Shown one piece after another: positions 39,698-49,481 of a stretch of 64,000 nucleotides of DNA. The stretch is from Desulfovibrio sp. (lineage in GTDB: Bacteria > Desulfobacterota > Desulfovibrionia > Desulfovibrionales > Desulfovibrionaceae). The stretch is from assembly GCA_028708865.1 (NCBI GenBank), contig JAQVYA010000001.1, positions 18,793-82,792 on the forward strand, in the 5' to 3' direction. The notes under the pieces are model-generated. The model ran no database searches and was not told where the DNA came from. It worked only from the letters and a program-made list of their open reading frames with translations. Numbering within the stretch: the stretch's first letter is position 1; every line of letters begins with the position of its first letter. A program made the translations under genes and the position numbers.

Positions 39698-39811
39698 ATG
39701 AAAGTCAGACCCTCTGTCAAAAAAATGTGTTCTAAGTGCAAAATCATCAGACGCAAAGGCGTGCTGCGGGTCATCTGCGACAATCCCCGGCACAAACAGC
39801 GTCAAGGATAA
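39698..39811 (+). CDS. rpmJ: 50S ribosomal protein L36
   Basis: [37 protein letters not shown] (37 aa; below ORF track cutoff). Confidence 0.97.
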   Translation: MKVRPSVKKMCSKCKIIRRKGVLRVICDNPRHKQRQG

Positions 39812-39826
39812 GAAGGGGTATAGAAA

Positions 39827-40201
39827 GTGGCACGCATTGCTGGTGTTGATCTGCCCAAAAGCAAGCGGATGGATATCGCTCTGACCTATATCTATGGTAT
39901 CGGTCAGACGACGGCCCTCGAGATCCTCAACAAGACCGGTGTGGACTGGACCAAGAGTTCCGACGACCTGACCTCGGAAGAGGCCAACACCATTCGTGTT
40001 GAGATCGAGCAGAATCACAAGGTGGAGGGTGACCTGCGCCGCGAACTGACCGCGAATATCAAGCGGTTGATGGATATTGGCTGCTATCGCGGCCTGCGCC
40101 ATCGCAAAGGACTTCCGGCCCGTGGTCAAAAGACCCACACCAATGCCCGCACCCGCAAGGGTCCGCGTCGTTCGGTCGTCGGCCGCAAGAAGAAGAAGTA
40201 G
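39827..40201 (+). CDS. rpsM: 30S ribosomal protein S13
   Basis: [32 protein letters not shown] start. Confidence 0.98.
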   Translation: MARIAGVDLPKSKRMDIALTYIYGIGQTTALEILNKTGVDWTKSSDDLTSEEANTIRVEIEQNHKVEGDLRRELTANIKRLMDIGCYRGLRHRKGLPARGQKTHTNARTRKGPRRSVVGRKKKK

Positions 40202-40255
40202 CGGCGCGTCCGCCTTTCTATATTCCCGTTAGATCGTATCTGAGGAGATCAGGAT

Positions 40256-40642
40256 ATGGCGAAACCCAAGCGTTCCGCAAAAAAAAGAGAAAAGAAGAGC
40301 GTGCCAGTGGGCCTGGCTCACATCAAGGCCACGTTCAATAATACGATCATCACCTTCACTGACATGAAGGGCAACGTGATCAGTTGGGCCAGCGCGGGCG
40401 CCTCTTTCAAGGGCTCGCGTAAGAGCACCCCCTTTGCCGCGCAGATTGCCGCCGAAAATGCCGCTAAAACGGCCCGGGACAACGGCATGCGTACTGTGGG
40501 CGTGTTTGTGAAGGGTCCGGGGTCCGGCCGTGAGGCCGCCATGCGCGCCATCGGTGCCGCGGGCTTTAAGGTCAATTTTATTCGCGACATCACCCCGATC
40601 CCCCACAATGGCTGCCGGCCGCCCAAGCGCCGCCGCGTCTGA
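40256..40642 (+). CDS. rpsK: 30S ribosomal protein S11
   Basis: [28 protein letters not shown]. Confidence 0.99.
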   Translation: MAKPKRSAKKREKKSVPVGLAHIKATFNNTIITFTDMKGNVISWASAGASFKGSRKSTPFAAQIAAENAAKTARDNGMRTVGVFVKGPGSGREAAMRAIGAAGFKVNFIRDITPIPHNGCRPPKRRRV

Positions 40643-40657
40643 TTTAGGAGGTTACCC

Positions 40658-41287
40658 TTGGCTCGTTACACTGAAGCTAAATGCCGCATTTGCCGCCGCG
40701 AGGGCCAGAAATTGTTCCTCAAAGGCGATCGTTGCTATACGGACAAGTGCGCCTATGAGCGTCGTCCTTATGCCCCGGGTGCCACCGGGCGCAATATGCG
40801 CCGCAAGATGAGCGACTACGCCATCCAGTTGCGGGAGAAGCAGAAGGTCCGCCGGATGTACGGTATCCTGGAAGGCCAGTTCCACCGGTATTTTGAGCGC
40901 GCCGACGCCATGAAAGGCGTCACCGGCACCAACCTGCTGGTTATGCTCGAGCGCCGCCTGGACAACGTTATTTACCGTCTCGGGTTCGCCAACTCGCGTA
41001 CCCAGGCCCGCCAGCTTGTCCGCCACGGTGCTTTTTCCGTCAATGGCCGCCGGGTGGATGTCCCCTCGTTTATGGTTCGTCCCGAAGATGTCATCGAGGT
41101 TCGCGAGAAATCCCGCAAGATTCCCGTGATCGCCGAGGCTCAGGACGTGATTGCCCGCCGCGGATGCCCCGAGTGGCTCGAGAGCGACGGCGCGGCCTTC
41201 AAGGGTACGGTCAAGGACCTGCCCAAACGCGAGGACATTCAGTTCCCGATCAACGAGCAGCTCATCGTCGAGCTGTACTCCAAGTAA
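40658..41287 (+). CDS. rpsD: 30S ribosomal protein S4
   Basis: [25 protein letters not shown]...[29 protein letters not shown] start. Confidence 0.98.
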   Translation: MARYTEAKCRICRREGQKLFLKGDRCYTDKCAYERRPYAPGATGRNMRRKMSDYAIQLREKQKVRRMYGILEGQFHRYFERADAMKGVTGTNLLVMLERRLDNVIYRLGFANSRTQARQLVRHGAFSVNGRRVDVPSFMVRPEDVIEVREKSRKIPVIAEAQDVIARRGCPEWLESDGAAFKGTVKDLPKREDIQFPINEQLIVELYSK

Positions 41288-41299
41288 TACGGGTGATTC

Positions 41300-42340
41300 A
41301 TGCTTGTTCAAGACGGTGACAGACTTATCAACACGCGGAACTGGTCTGAGCTTGTAAAGCCGGAACAGCTCGTTCGCGACCCTAAGTCCACCGAGATCTA
41401 CGGCAAATTCGTCTGTGAGCCGTTGGAGCGTGGCTTTGCCACCACCATCGGCAACGCCCTCAGGCGGGTGCTGCTCTCCTCCTTGCAGGGAGCCGCCATT
41501 GTTGCCGCTCGGATTGAGGGGGTCCAGCACGAGTTCACCACCATCGAGGGCGTGATGGAGGACGTGACGGAAGTCGTCCTCAACCTCAAGTCCGTCCGTC
41601 TGGCCATGCGCACCGACGAGCCTCAGATTTTGGTCCTTGAGGCCGATAAGAAGGGGCCCGTGACTGCTGCCATGATTGCCGAGAACCAGAACGTTCGGGT
41701 GCTCAGCAAGGACCAGCCCATTGCGACGCTGTCTGAGGACAAGCCGCTCAAGATGGAGTTGGAAGTGCGTATGGGAAAGGGTTATGTCCCGGCTGAACTG
41801 CACGAAGGTCTTACCGAGGACATCGGCCTGATCACCATGGACGCCAGCTACTCGCCGGTGCGCAAGGTTGCGTACACCGTGGAGCAGGCTCGTGTCGGCC
41901 AGATGACCAACTACGATAAGCTCATTCTTGAGGTGTGGACGGACGGTTCCGTGTCCCCCGAGGACGCTGTGGCCTATAGCGCAAAGATCCTCAAGGACCA
42001 GCTTTCCGTTTTCATCAACTTCGACGAAATGTCCTCGGCTCAGCAGCCTGATGACGAAGATACCGTGAACCTGAACCCTAACCTGTTCAAGAGCATCGAC
42101 GAGCTGGAGCTTTCGGTTCGTGCGACCAACTGCCTCAAGGCCGCCAACATCCAGCTTGTGGGCGAACTCGTGCAGCGCAGTGAGCAGCAGATGCTCAAGA
42201 CCAAAAACTTTGGTCGGAAGTCTCTGGACGAAATTCGTCGGGTACTGGACAGCATGGGACTCAAGTTCGGTATGGCCGTTGAGGACTTCGACAAGAAACA
42301 GCAGGAATGGCTGAAGAGGAAAGAAAAAAATGAGGCATAG
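41300..42340 (+). CDS. rpoA: RNA polymerase subunit alpha
   Basis: [32 protein letters not shown]. Confidence 0.99.
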   Translation: MLVQDGDRLINTRNWSELVKPEQLVRDPKSTEIYGKFVCEPLERGFATTIGNALRRVLLSSLQGAAIVAARIEGVQHEFTTIEGVMEDVTEVVLNLKSVRLAMRTDEPQILVLEADKKGPVTAAMIAENQNVRVLSKDQPIATLSEDKPLKMELEVRMGKGYVPAELHEGLTEDIGLITMDASYSPVRKVAYTVEQARVGQMTNYDKLILEVWTDGSVSPEDAVAYSAKILKDQLSVFINFDEMSSAQQPDDEDTVNLNPNLFKSIDELELSVRATNCLKAANIQLVGELVQRSEQQMLKTKNFGRKSLDEIRRVLDSMGLKFGMAVEDFDKKQQEWLKRKEKNEA

Positions 42341-42773
42341 AAAGTCCGGCAGAAAACTGAACCGCACCAATGCCCATCGTAAGGCGCTGATGCGGAACAT
42401 GGCGCGCGCGCTGCTCACCTATGAGCGCATCCGCACCACCGAGGCCAAAGCTAAGGAACTGCGTAAGGTCGTGGACGGCCTCGTGTCCCTGGCGCTTCGC
42501 GACGACCTGCATTCCCGTCGTCAGGCGTACAAGGCCCTGAACAATCACCAGTTGGTTCAGCGTCTGTTTGACGAAATCGCCCCGCGCTTCAAGGAAGATC
42601 AGGGCGGATATACCCGCATTCTCAAGCTGGCTGTTCCGCGTCGCGGTGATTGCGCCCCCATGTGCGTGATCGAGCTTACCCGCCGCGCTGAAGAAGCTGC
42701 CGAAGAAAAAAACATTGCCAAGGCTGCCAAGCCTGAAGCCAAGGACGAGTCCGAGGCTCCGGCCGAGGCTTAG
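42330..42773 (+). CDS. rplQ: 50S ribosomal protein L17
   Basis: [37 protein letters not shown]. Confidence 0.98.
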   Translation: MRHRKSGRKLNRTNAHRKALMRNMARALLTYERIRTTEAKAKELRKVVDGLVSLALRDDLHSRRQAYKALNNHQLVQRLFDEIAPRFKEDQGGYTRILKLAVPRRGDCAPMCVIELTRRAEEAAEEKNIAKAAKPEAKDESEAPAEA

Positions 42774-42797
42774 TTCGCGGCCACGCAACGAGAATAA

Positions 42798-42826
42798 GGC
42801 GGTCCCCAGGGACCGCCTTTTTTTAT
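42798..42826 (+). terminator. terminator of the S10-spc-alpha superoperon
   Basis: GGCGGTCC-CCAG-GGACCGCC then T7. Confidence 0.93.
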
Positions 42827-42867
42827 GTCTTGCCCGATCGGTAATCTCGATGTAAGGAATTGACGTT

Positions 42868-43755
42868 ATGGATTTCAGAAAACTAGAAGCATTTTGCAAA
42901 GTATATGAGTTGCGCAGCTTTTCAGGTGCCGGGCAAGAGCTTCATCTTTCCCAACCAACCATCAGCGCACATGTGGCTGCCTTGGAAGACCGCCTGGGGC
43001 TGCCGCTGTTTGATCGCCTGGGCCGCAGTGTGCTCCCCACCCATGCCGGAGACGTGCTTTATCGGGAAGCCTCGGGCATTTTCGGCACGTTGCGCCGTGT
43101 GGAGGCTGAACTTTCTCTGCTTCGGGACGAGGTGGCCGGAGAACTGGTCATTGGCGGGAGCACCATTCCTGCCACATACATCTTACCTCGGCTCATGGCC
43201 CGCTTTCTTGGTCTGCATCCACTGGTGCGTATGGAGTTGCGCACCGGGGATACGGATCAGGTGACTCAGATGGTGGCGGACGGCACTCTGGACGCTGCCG
43301 TGGTGGGGTCGCGTCCCACCCTGCGTGGACTTGTGGCCGAGGCGCTGTTTACTGATCGACTTTGCGTGGTCGCTGCCCCGGACTTCGCGGTGCCGGACGT
43401 GCCATTGACTGCTTGGCCCTGGATTCGCAGGGAAAAGGGGTCAGGAACCCGTCGGGCCTTTGAACGGGTACTGGCATCCAACGGTATGGATCCGAGCTCT
43501 GGGAGCTGCGTTTGTAGTGTGTATGGCACAGAGGCGGCCCTGCGCATGGCCGCGGCCGGGGCCGGAGTGGCCGCGGTCTCGGGCCGTGCCTGTGCCGGAC
43601 TGGTGGAACGGGGCGAGTTAAAGCTGGTGGATTGTGGGCTGAGCGGTCTGGAACGACGGTTTTATCTGCTGCGTCATGAATCGCGTCGGGCTTTTCCAGC
43701 GGCCACAGCATTCATGGCCTTTCTCCGGGAACACGCTGAGCACCATGTTGAATAA
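42868..43755 (+). CDS. LysR-family regulator (resembles the selenium-metabolism-associated subgroup)
   Basis: MDFRKLEAFCKVYELRSFSGAGQELHLSQPTISAHVAALEDRLGLPLFDRLGR HTH plus LysR substrate domain; subgroup from recollection only. Confidence 0.85.
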   Translation: MDFRKLEAFCKVYELRSFSGAGQELHLSQPTISAHVAALEDRLGLPLFDRLGRSVLPTHAGDVLYREASGIFGTLRRVEAELSLLRDEVAGELVIGGSTIPATYILPRLMARFLGLHPLVRMELRTGDTDQVTQMVADGTLDAAVVGSRPTLRGLVAEALFTDRLCVVAAPDFAVPDVPLTAWPWIRREKGSGTRRAFERVLASNGMDPSSGSCVCSVYGTEAALRMAAAGAGVAAVSGRACAGLVERGELKLVDCGLSGLERRFYLLRHESRRAFPAATAFMAFLREHAEHHVE

Positions 43756-43910
43756 TTGTCGAATTTGAGATCCCCCGAGCATTCATTTCGAGTGCCGTCT
43801 TTGAGTCCCTCATGAATTGGGCCGCCTCCTGAGAGTGGTGAAAAACTTCTCCCGGAAGCGGCCCAGTGCGGCTTGTCGGATTTTCCCAACCTGCCCATGC
43901 GGGGAGTCCG

Positions 43911-44750
43911 TCAGGACAGGGATGCGAATTCCAGGGGCGGCGCCTTTGGGATGATCCCGCATTGCTGGAGCATCGCAAAGAAGCGTTGCAATCCCTGCTG
44001 TTCCCGTTCTCCAAGATTATATGATAATCCATTGAAATAAGAGCACATTTCCAGTGTGTCCAGGGAGGAACCCTGTGCGGCCAGTCCGCACATGTCGGAA
44101 AGGTGTTCCTGCCCCCACTCTTTGGCGGCGATCAGTTGCCGCATGGCCTGCTCGAGCGGGCGCTGGTGTGTTTCCCAAGCTGCACGGCGCACAATCCAAA
44201 CTCCGAAAATGAAGGGCAGGCCAGTCCATTCCAGCCATTCCTGGCCCAGGTCGTATATGTAGGGATAGTCCGGGTGCCGTCGCAAGTTCAGGGCTTCATC
44301 GCCGATGGCCAGAATGGCGGGAGGGCGTTGTCCCGAGGCAAGCAGCGCTGTGGCGTCCCCACTTTCAAATCCGGCGTGGACCTTGTAGCGTCGGTCCAGC
44401 AGCATCCGGAGCAGGGCGGCCGAGGTGTGTGTCTGGGCGCTGACCAGAACGTTTTGGCCCTCCAGTGAGGCCACTGGATTTTGGGTGAGCAGCAAAACAC
44501 TCTGCACAGGCCCGTGGCAGCCAATAGCCAGGTCCGGCACGAGAAGATAGCGCTGGGGTCGGCGTGCGTATTCTATGCTGGAGTTGGCGGAAAGGTGCAG
44601 CTCGCCGCGGCGCATCTGTTCATTGAGTTCGGCGGGCACTCCGGAGACGATTTCCAGGTCGTGCCGCACCAAGCTTTGTTCCAGGGGATGATAGATGGGC
44701 AGGACATTGAGGTATCCGATTTTGCCCAGTCGCAAAGGGGAGGAGGTCAT
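43911..44750 (-). CDS. mqnA: chorismate dehydratase (futalosine menaquinone pathway)
   Basis: LRLGKIGYLNVLPIYHPLEQ...SSIEYARRPQRYLLVPDLAIGCHGPVQSVLL. Confidence 0.9.
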   Translation of the reverse strand: MTSSPLRLGKIGYLNVLPIYHPLEQSLVRHDLEIVSGVPAELNEQMRRGELHLSANSSIEYARRPQRYLLVPDLAIGCHGPVQSVLLLTQNPVASLEGQNVLVSAQTHTSAALLRMLLDRRYKVHAGFESGDATALLASGQRPPAILAIGDEALNLRRHPDYPYIYDLGQEWLEWTGLPFIFGVWIVRRAAWETHQRPLEQAMRQLIAAKEWGQEHLSDMCGLAAQGSSLDTLEMCSYFNGLSYNLGEREQQGLQRFFAMLQQCGIIPKAPPLEFASLS

Positions 44751-45808
44751 GTTCGAATCACCGGTTCATAGGTCATGGTGCGTTGCATAGGGGTATATCC
44801 GGCGGCCTGGATCAGGCGGTGAATTTCCTTGCGTGTGAGCCGGAAGGACACGCCGGCGGCCTTGACCACATTTTCCTCGATCATCAAAGAGCCGAAGTCG
44901 TTTCCGCCGAAAAATAAGGCTAATTGGGCGATTTTTGGCCCCATGGTAACCCAGGAGACCTGAATATTGTCGATATTGTCCAGGACGATGCGAGAGAGGG
45001 CCAACATGCGCAGATATTCGGGAGCTGTTGCTGGGCGGGCTTTGATGTTGGTGTTTTCGGGTTGGAAGGTCCAGGGAATGAAGGCCGTGAAGCCATGTGT
45101 GCGTTCTTGCAGGCGGCGCACGGCGAATAAGTGAGCCAGGCGGTCCTCCTCCTGTTCCTCGTGTCCGAACATCATGGTGGCGGTGGTCCGCAGGCCCTGG
45201 CGATGAGCTTCTTCCATGACCGCCAGCCATTCATCGGCGGAACACTTATTGGGCGACACGCGTTCCCGCACGGCATTGACTAGGATTTCAGCTCCGCCGC
45301 CAGGGATGGAGTGCAGACCGGCTTGGTGCAGCCGCTCAATGACCTGGGCTGTACTCATGCCGTAGAGCTTGGAAAAATAGTGGATTTCCGGCGGGGAAAA
45401 GGCATGGACGTGGATGGAGGGGAAGCTGTCATGGATAAAGGAGAGCAGTTCTTCGTAAAAGGTGAACGGCAAATCCGGATGATGCCCTCCCTGCATCAAA
45501 ATTTGGGTCCCGCCCAAAGCCAGGGTCTCCTCGATTTTTTGGGACAATTCCTCACGGCTGATCACATATCCGCCCTCTTGGCCCGGGGCCTTGTAAAAAG
45601 CGCAAAACCGGCAGCCACAGGAACAGATATTGGAGTAATTGATATTCCGATCAGCCACATAGGTGACCACCGGTTCCGGATGTTTTCTGAGTCGCACGGC
45701 ATGGGCCAGGGCGCCCAGGTCATGCAGAGACGCCTGCTCATAGAGCAGCCGGGCCTGATCAAGTGTTACTCGCTGGCCGGAACGTACGGCGTTGAAAATG
45801 GTTTGCAT
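44747..45808 (-). CDS. mqnC: cyclic dehypoxanthinyl futalosine synthase (radical SAM)
   Basis: NINYSNICSCGCRFCAFYKAPGQEGGYVIS...LMQGGHHPDLPFTFYE; ATGA overlap with mqnA. Confidence 0.93.
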   Translation of the reverse strand: MQTIFNAVRSGQRVTLDQARLLYEQASLHDLGALAHAVRLRKHPEPVVTYVADRNINYSNICSCGCRFCAFYKAPGQEGGYVISREELSQKIEETLALGGTQILMQGGHHPDLPFTFYEELLSFIHDSFPSIHVHAFSPPEIHYFSKLYGMSTAQVIERLHQAGLHSIPGGGAEILVNAVRERVSPNKCSADEWLAVMEEAHRQGLRTTATMMFGHEEQEEDRLAHLFAVRRLQERTHGFTAFIPWTFQPENTNIKARPATAPEYLRMLALSRIVLDNIDNIQVSWVTMGPKIAQLALFFGGNDFGSLMIEENVVKAAGVSFRLTRKEIHRLIQAAGYTPMQRTMTYEPVIRT

Positions 45809-45833
45809 AGGGATCCTTGGTATCCAAACCGCG

Positions 45834-46931
45834 TTAGGGCTGAATCGGGTTGAAGTAGGAATCGCGTTCCACGGGCCGCAGTCCACAGCCAGTGATCATA
45901 GCGTTCAATTCCTGGCGGGTGAGTCCCTGCCGGGAAGTGGCTCCGGCCTCATGCCCGATTTTCTCTTCGACCACCGTGCCATCAAAGTCGTCCGCTCCCC
46001 AGAAAAGGGCGGCCTGCGCTTGTTTGACCGTCAGCATGACCCAGTAGGCCTTAATATGCGGGACGTTGTCGAGCATCAACCGGCTCACGGCAATGGTCCG
46101 CAGTTCATCCAGGCCCGTGAGGGGGTTGGGGATTTCCAGCTTGCTGTTTTCCGTGAGAAACGGGAGAGGAATGAAGCAGACAAAGCCGCCGGTTTCATCC
46201 TGGAGGCGGCGCAATCTGTCCAGATGGTCAAGGCGCTGGGCCAGGGTTTCAATATGGCCGAAGAGCATGGTACAATTTGTTTTAATGCCAAGCTCATGCG
46301 CTTCCCTGTGAATTCGCAACCATTCCTCCGCATTGCTTTTGCGAGGGCAGACCTGTTGGCGGATTTGTGGGTCGAATATTTCGGCCCCGCCCCCGGGCAG
46401 CATGTTCAGTCCGACCGCCTTGAGGCGTTCCAGGGTCTGGCGCGTGGAGATGTTTTCAAGCCGGGCAAAGTGGGCGATTTCCACAGCTGTGAAGCATTTG
46501 AGGACCGCGTTGGGCCAGCGGGCCCGCAGGGCCGCCAGGGTGGCTTCAAAATAAGACAGGGGAAGTCTGGGATGGCAACCGCCCACAATGTGGATTTCCC
46601 GGGGGGCGGAAGGCGAAGATTCCAATTTGGCCAGGATTTCCTGCGTGTCCAACCGGAAGGCCCCGGGCTGGGTGTCGTCCTCACGCTGATAGGCGCAGAA
46701 GGTGCAGGCGTTGACACAGACGTTGGTGTAATTCACGTGCTGGTTGGCCACGTAGAACGCGGCATCGTCATGCAGCCGGGTGCGGACCCTATGGGCCAAT
46801 TCCCCGATGGCCAATGGATCTGGGCAGGTGAACAGGGTTTCGCCGTCTTCCAGGCTGAGGCGTTCTCCGGCCTCGACCTTGTCGAAGATGGTCTCCAGGC
46901 CGAGGCGGGTGTAGTATTGACGGTCAGGCAT
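45834..46931 (-). CDS. mqnE: aminofutalosine synthase (radical SAM)
   Basis: HVNYTNVCVNACTFCAYQREDDTQPGAF...EIHIVGGCHPRLPLSYFE. Confidence 0.93.
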   Translation of the reverse strand: MPDRQYYTRLGLETIFDKVEAGERLSLEDGETLFTCPDPLAIGELAHRVRTRLHDDAAFYVANQHVNYTNVCVNACTFCAYQREDDTQPGAFRLDTQEILAKLESSPSAPREIHIVGGCHPRLPLSYFEATLAALRARWPNAVLKCFTAVEIAHFARLENISTRQTLERLKAVGLNMLPGGGAEIFDPQIRQQVCPRKSNAEEWLRIHREAHELGIKTNCTMLFGHIETLAQRLDHLDRLRRLQDETGGFVCFIPLPFLTENSKLEIPNPLTGLDELRTIAVSRLMLDNVPHIKAYWVMLTVKQAQAALFWGADDFDGTVVEEKIGHEAGATSRQGLTRQELNAMITGCGLRPVERDSYFNPIQP

Positions 46932-47571
46932 GCTGTTCTCCGTTGTTTGCCGCCAGGGCGCGGCGGATGAAGTCCATGAGCTGGTCGATGCGTTGCCGGG
47001 CGTCCCCTTGGGAAAGGCCGTGCAACGCGGGATGCACCTCGGGCACGGTCAAGGATTGCAGAAGTCTGTCGAACAGCCCATCAATGAGGAAGACGGCCAT
47101 GTCCAGGTCCAGGTCGGCGCGCAGTTCGCCGCGCCGCATGCCGTCTTCCAGCAACGGTCTCAAAAATTTTGCTGAATATCCGCGGACCTGTTGCAAAAAT
47201 GGTTCGCGAAAGGGAACATTTTCCTGGAAGAGCACTTTGAGGTAGATGCGATACAGGCGAGGATGCTGTTGGACGAATTCCAGACCGGCCATGAGACTGA
47301 GACGTAACCGGTCGAATGTATCGCCTTCGGCGTTTCGGGCGGCCTTGAGCGGCCCTTTGAAGAGGTCCACCGCATGTTCAAAGACGTGTTGGAACAGGCC
47401 TTCTTTGGAGCCGAAGTATTTGAACAGCGAGCCTTTGGCAATGCCAAGCTGTTTGACCATCCGGTTGACGCTGGCCTGATGAAAGCCGTGTTGCGCAAAT
47501 TCCTCCACAGCGGTGTCCAGAACGCGCTCCTGTTTTTCCGGAGCCAAATTTTCGAATGTCTTGCTGCGCAT
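46924..47571 (-). CDS. TetR/AcrR family regulator
   Basis: ERVLDTAVEEFAQHGFHQASVNRMVKQLGIAKGSLFKYFGSKEGLFQHV; 8-bp overlap with mqnE start. Confidence 0.92.
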   Translation of the reverse strand: MRSKTFENLAPEKQERVLDTAVEEFAQHGFHQASVNRMVKQLGIAKGSLFKYFGSKEGLFQHVFEHAVDLFKGPLKAARNAEGDTFDRLRLSLMAGLEFVQQHPRLYRIYLKVLFQENVPFREPFLQQVRGYSAKFLRPLLEDGMRRGELRADLDLDMAVFLIDGLFDRLLQSLTVPEVHPALHGLSQGDARQRIDQLMDFIRRALAANNGEQHA

Positions 47572-47601
47572 CGCTTGCCTTTCCAAGAGTGGTTTTCTAT
47601 G

Positions 47602-47644
47602 GTGACCAGGTGGTCACTCTAGAAGCGACCCATGATCTTGTCAA
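47602..47644 (-). promoter_or_regulatory. predicted promoter plus TetR operator of TetR-mqnECA operon
   Basis: Minus strand TTGACA (47644-47639) - 17 nt - TAGAGT (47621-47616) overlapping palindrome GTGACC-aggt-GGTCAC (47602-47617). Confidence 0.65.
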
Positions 47645-47661
47645 CGATAAAGGACGGTTTC

Positions 47662-48516
47662 ATGTTGGAAGGATTGCGCTTTGGAATTTCACCCTGTCCC
47701 AACGATACATATATTTTTGCTGGTCTGGCGCTGGGGCGGGTGGCCTGTTCTGCCGGTGTGCCGCGGTTTCGGTTGGCGGATGTGGAGGAGTTGAACCGCT
47801 GGGCCGTCAGCGCGGAACCGGACGTGTGCAAGGTCTCTGTAGCTGCGGCCGCCGGGCTGTTGGAGGATTACGTGCTGTTGCGCTCCGGCGGCGCTCTGGG
47901 CTGGGGAGTGGGCCCGATCCTGGCCGTGAAGGAGGGCCCTGCCGGAGGTGCGCTTGAGGCCCTGCGGGGGCGCGTAGCCGTGCCGGGAAAGCACACCACA
48001 GCCACATTGCTGTTTTCCATGCTGGCACGGGAACAGGGACTGGACGTGGAACTTGTGGAAATGGTCTATGATCAGGTCATACCGGCGGTGGCTTCCGGTG
48101 CCTGCGCAGCCGGTCTGGTGATTCATGAGGGCCGTTTTGTGCTTGGGTCGCACGAGCTGGCCGCCTTGCTGGACATGGGGGCGTGGTGGGAAGGGCGAAC
48201 CGGACTTCCCTTGCCGCTGGGCTGCATTGTGGCCCGCCGGAGCTTGGGCACGGAGCGCCTGGCCGCTCTGGATCGCAGCATTCGGGCCAGTATTGCCTAT
48301 GCTGAAGGATTCTCCCACGACGTTCGGGAATACATAGCCGAACATGCGCAGGAGCTGGACGAACAGGTGGTGCTGCGGCACATTGAAACGTTTGTGACCG
48401 AGTACAGCAGCGATGTGGGGCGCGAAGGCGAACAGGCCCTGGCCGCGCTTTTGCGCGAGTCCGCTCGGCTGAACAATAGGCCCTGGCCGGTGCGGGACTG
48501 GATTGTCCCGGCCTGA
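47662..48516 (+). CDS. mqnD: 1,4-dihydroxy-6-naphthoate synthase
   Basis: LRFGISPCPNDTYIFAGLALGRV...VPGKHTTATLLFSML; start chosen at ATG 47662 with AAGGA upstream (ORF extends to 47632). Confidence 0.92.
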   Translation: MLEGLRFGISPCPNDTYIFAGLALGRVACSAGVPRFRLADVEELNRWAVSAEPDVCKVSVAAAAGLLEDYVLLRSGGALGWGVGPILAVKEGPAGGALEALRGRVAVPGKHTTATLLFSMLAREQGLDVELVEMVYDQVIPAVASGACAAGLVIHEGRFVLGSHELAALLDMGAWWEGRTGLPLPLGCIVARRSLGTERLAALDRSIRASIAYAEGFSHDVREYIAEHAQELDEQVVLRHIETFVTEYSSDVGREGEQALAALLRESARLNNRPWPVRDWIVPA

Positions 48517-48555
48517 GGCCTGGCCCTCACAGCTCCGCAGGGCGGGGCAGAAGCG

Positions 48556-49479
48556 TTATTGAGGCGGGGTCACTTCCACGCTGGCTTTGGTCGCACTTTT
48601 TTTGGAGCGGTCCTGGCTGAGGACTACCCCGGCCAGCACCAGACCTGACGCGAGGTATTGCGCCCCTGTCAGGGTTTCCCCCAGGAAGAACCAGGACATG
48701 AACAGGGTTAGCACCGGAATGGTGTTGGTAAAGGCGGACGCCTGGTGTGCCGGTATTTTGCTGGATCCGTAATTGTAGAGGCCGTAGCCGCCCAGGGTGA
48801 TGAATGCGCCCAAGTAGACGATGGCCAGGATTCCTTCGGTGGAAAAGCCTTGGGGCGGGGCCGTGCTGGGAAGAAACAGCAGAGGAAAGTAGAACAGCGT
48901 GGCCTGCACCGCTTGTACCGCAGTGAGGAAGAGGGGCGGGTAGCGTACGCACATGCGCTTGAGCATGATCATGTACCCGGCGGCGCAGACCATGGCCAGA
49001 AATTCCAGAAAGTTGCCCAGTACAGGATTGGGGGCGGATTCATCGGCTTCGGCCCCGGCCGAGAGCAGTACCGCACCCACTACGGCCAGGGCGAATCCGG
49101 CCAGAGTCCGCCGGGAGATGTGCTCTTTGAGCACGAAGTGTGCTCCCACGGCCACGATCAGGGGCAAGAGGGAAACGATCATTCCGGCTTGGGAGGCGTG
49201 CGTGTTTTCCAGAGCCTTGGCCTCGAAAATGAAGTAGAAACATGGTTCACACAAGGCCATGAAGGTCAGGGGCTTCCAGTCCCCTTTTTGGTATTTGATA
49301 TTGCGGAAGTTTTTCCACAAAGCCAAAAAGCAGAGGCTGGCCACGAGCATGCGGCCGAAAATGACGATCATGGGATCGTAGTGACGGAAAGCCACTTTGA
49401 GGGCCACAAAGGAACTGGCCCATAGCACCGAAGCCGTCAACAGGGCCAGCACGGGCAAGGCCCCGGCGGAAAGACGCAT
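48556..49479 (-). CDS. DMT superfamily (EamA) transporter
   Basis: Ten hydrophobic segments, LLTASVLWASSFVALKVAF... EamA-type repeats. Confidence 0.88.
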   Translation of the reverse strand: MRLSAGALPVLALLTASVLWASSFVALKVAFRHYDPMIVIFGRMLVASLCFLALWKNFRNIKYQKGDWKPLTFMALCEPCFYFIFEAKALENTHASQAGMIVSLLPLIVAVGAHFVLKEHISRRTLAGFALAVVGAVLLSAGAEADESAPNPVLGNFLEFLAMVCAAGYMIMLKRMCVRYPPLFLTAVQAVQATLFYFPLLFLPSTAPPQGFSTEGILAIVYLGAFITLGGYGLYNYGSSKIPAHQASAFTNTIPVLTLFMSWFFLGETLTGAQYLASGLVLAGVVLSQDRSKKSATKASVEVTPPQ

Positions 49480-49481
49480 GG

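Noticed and set aside
42868-43755. LysR as direct regulator of the mqn cluster
   Set aside because: Convergent with mqnA, far from the mqn promoter, and resembles a selenium-associated LysR subgroup; no operator evidence
43818-43865. TGGGCCGC...GCGGCCCA inverted repeat between LysR and mqnA
   Set aside because: 32-nt loop and no T-tract; most likely a simple convergent-gene terminator-like structure
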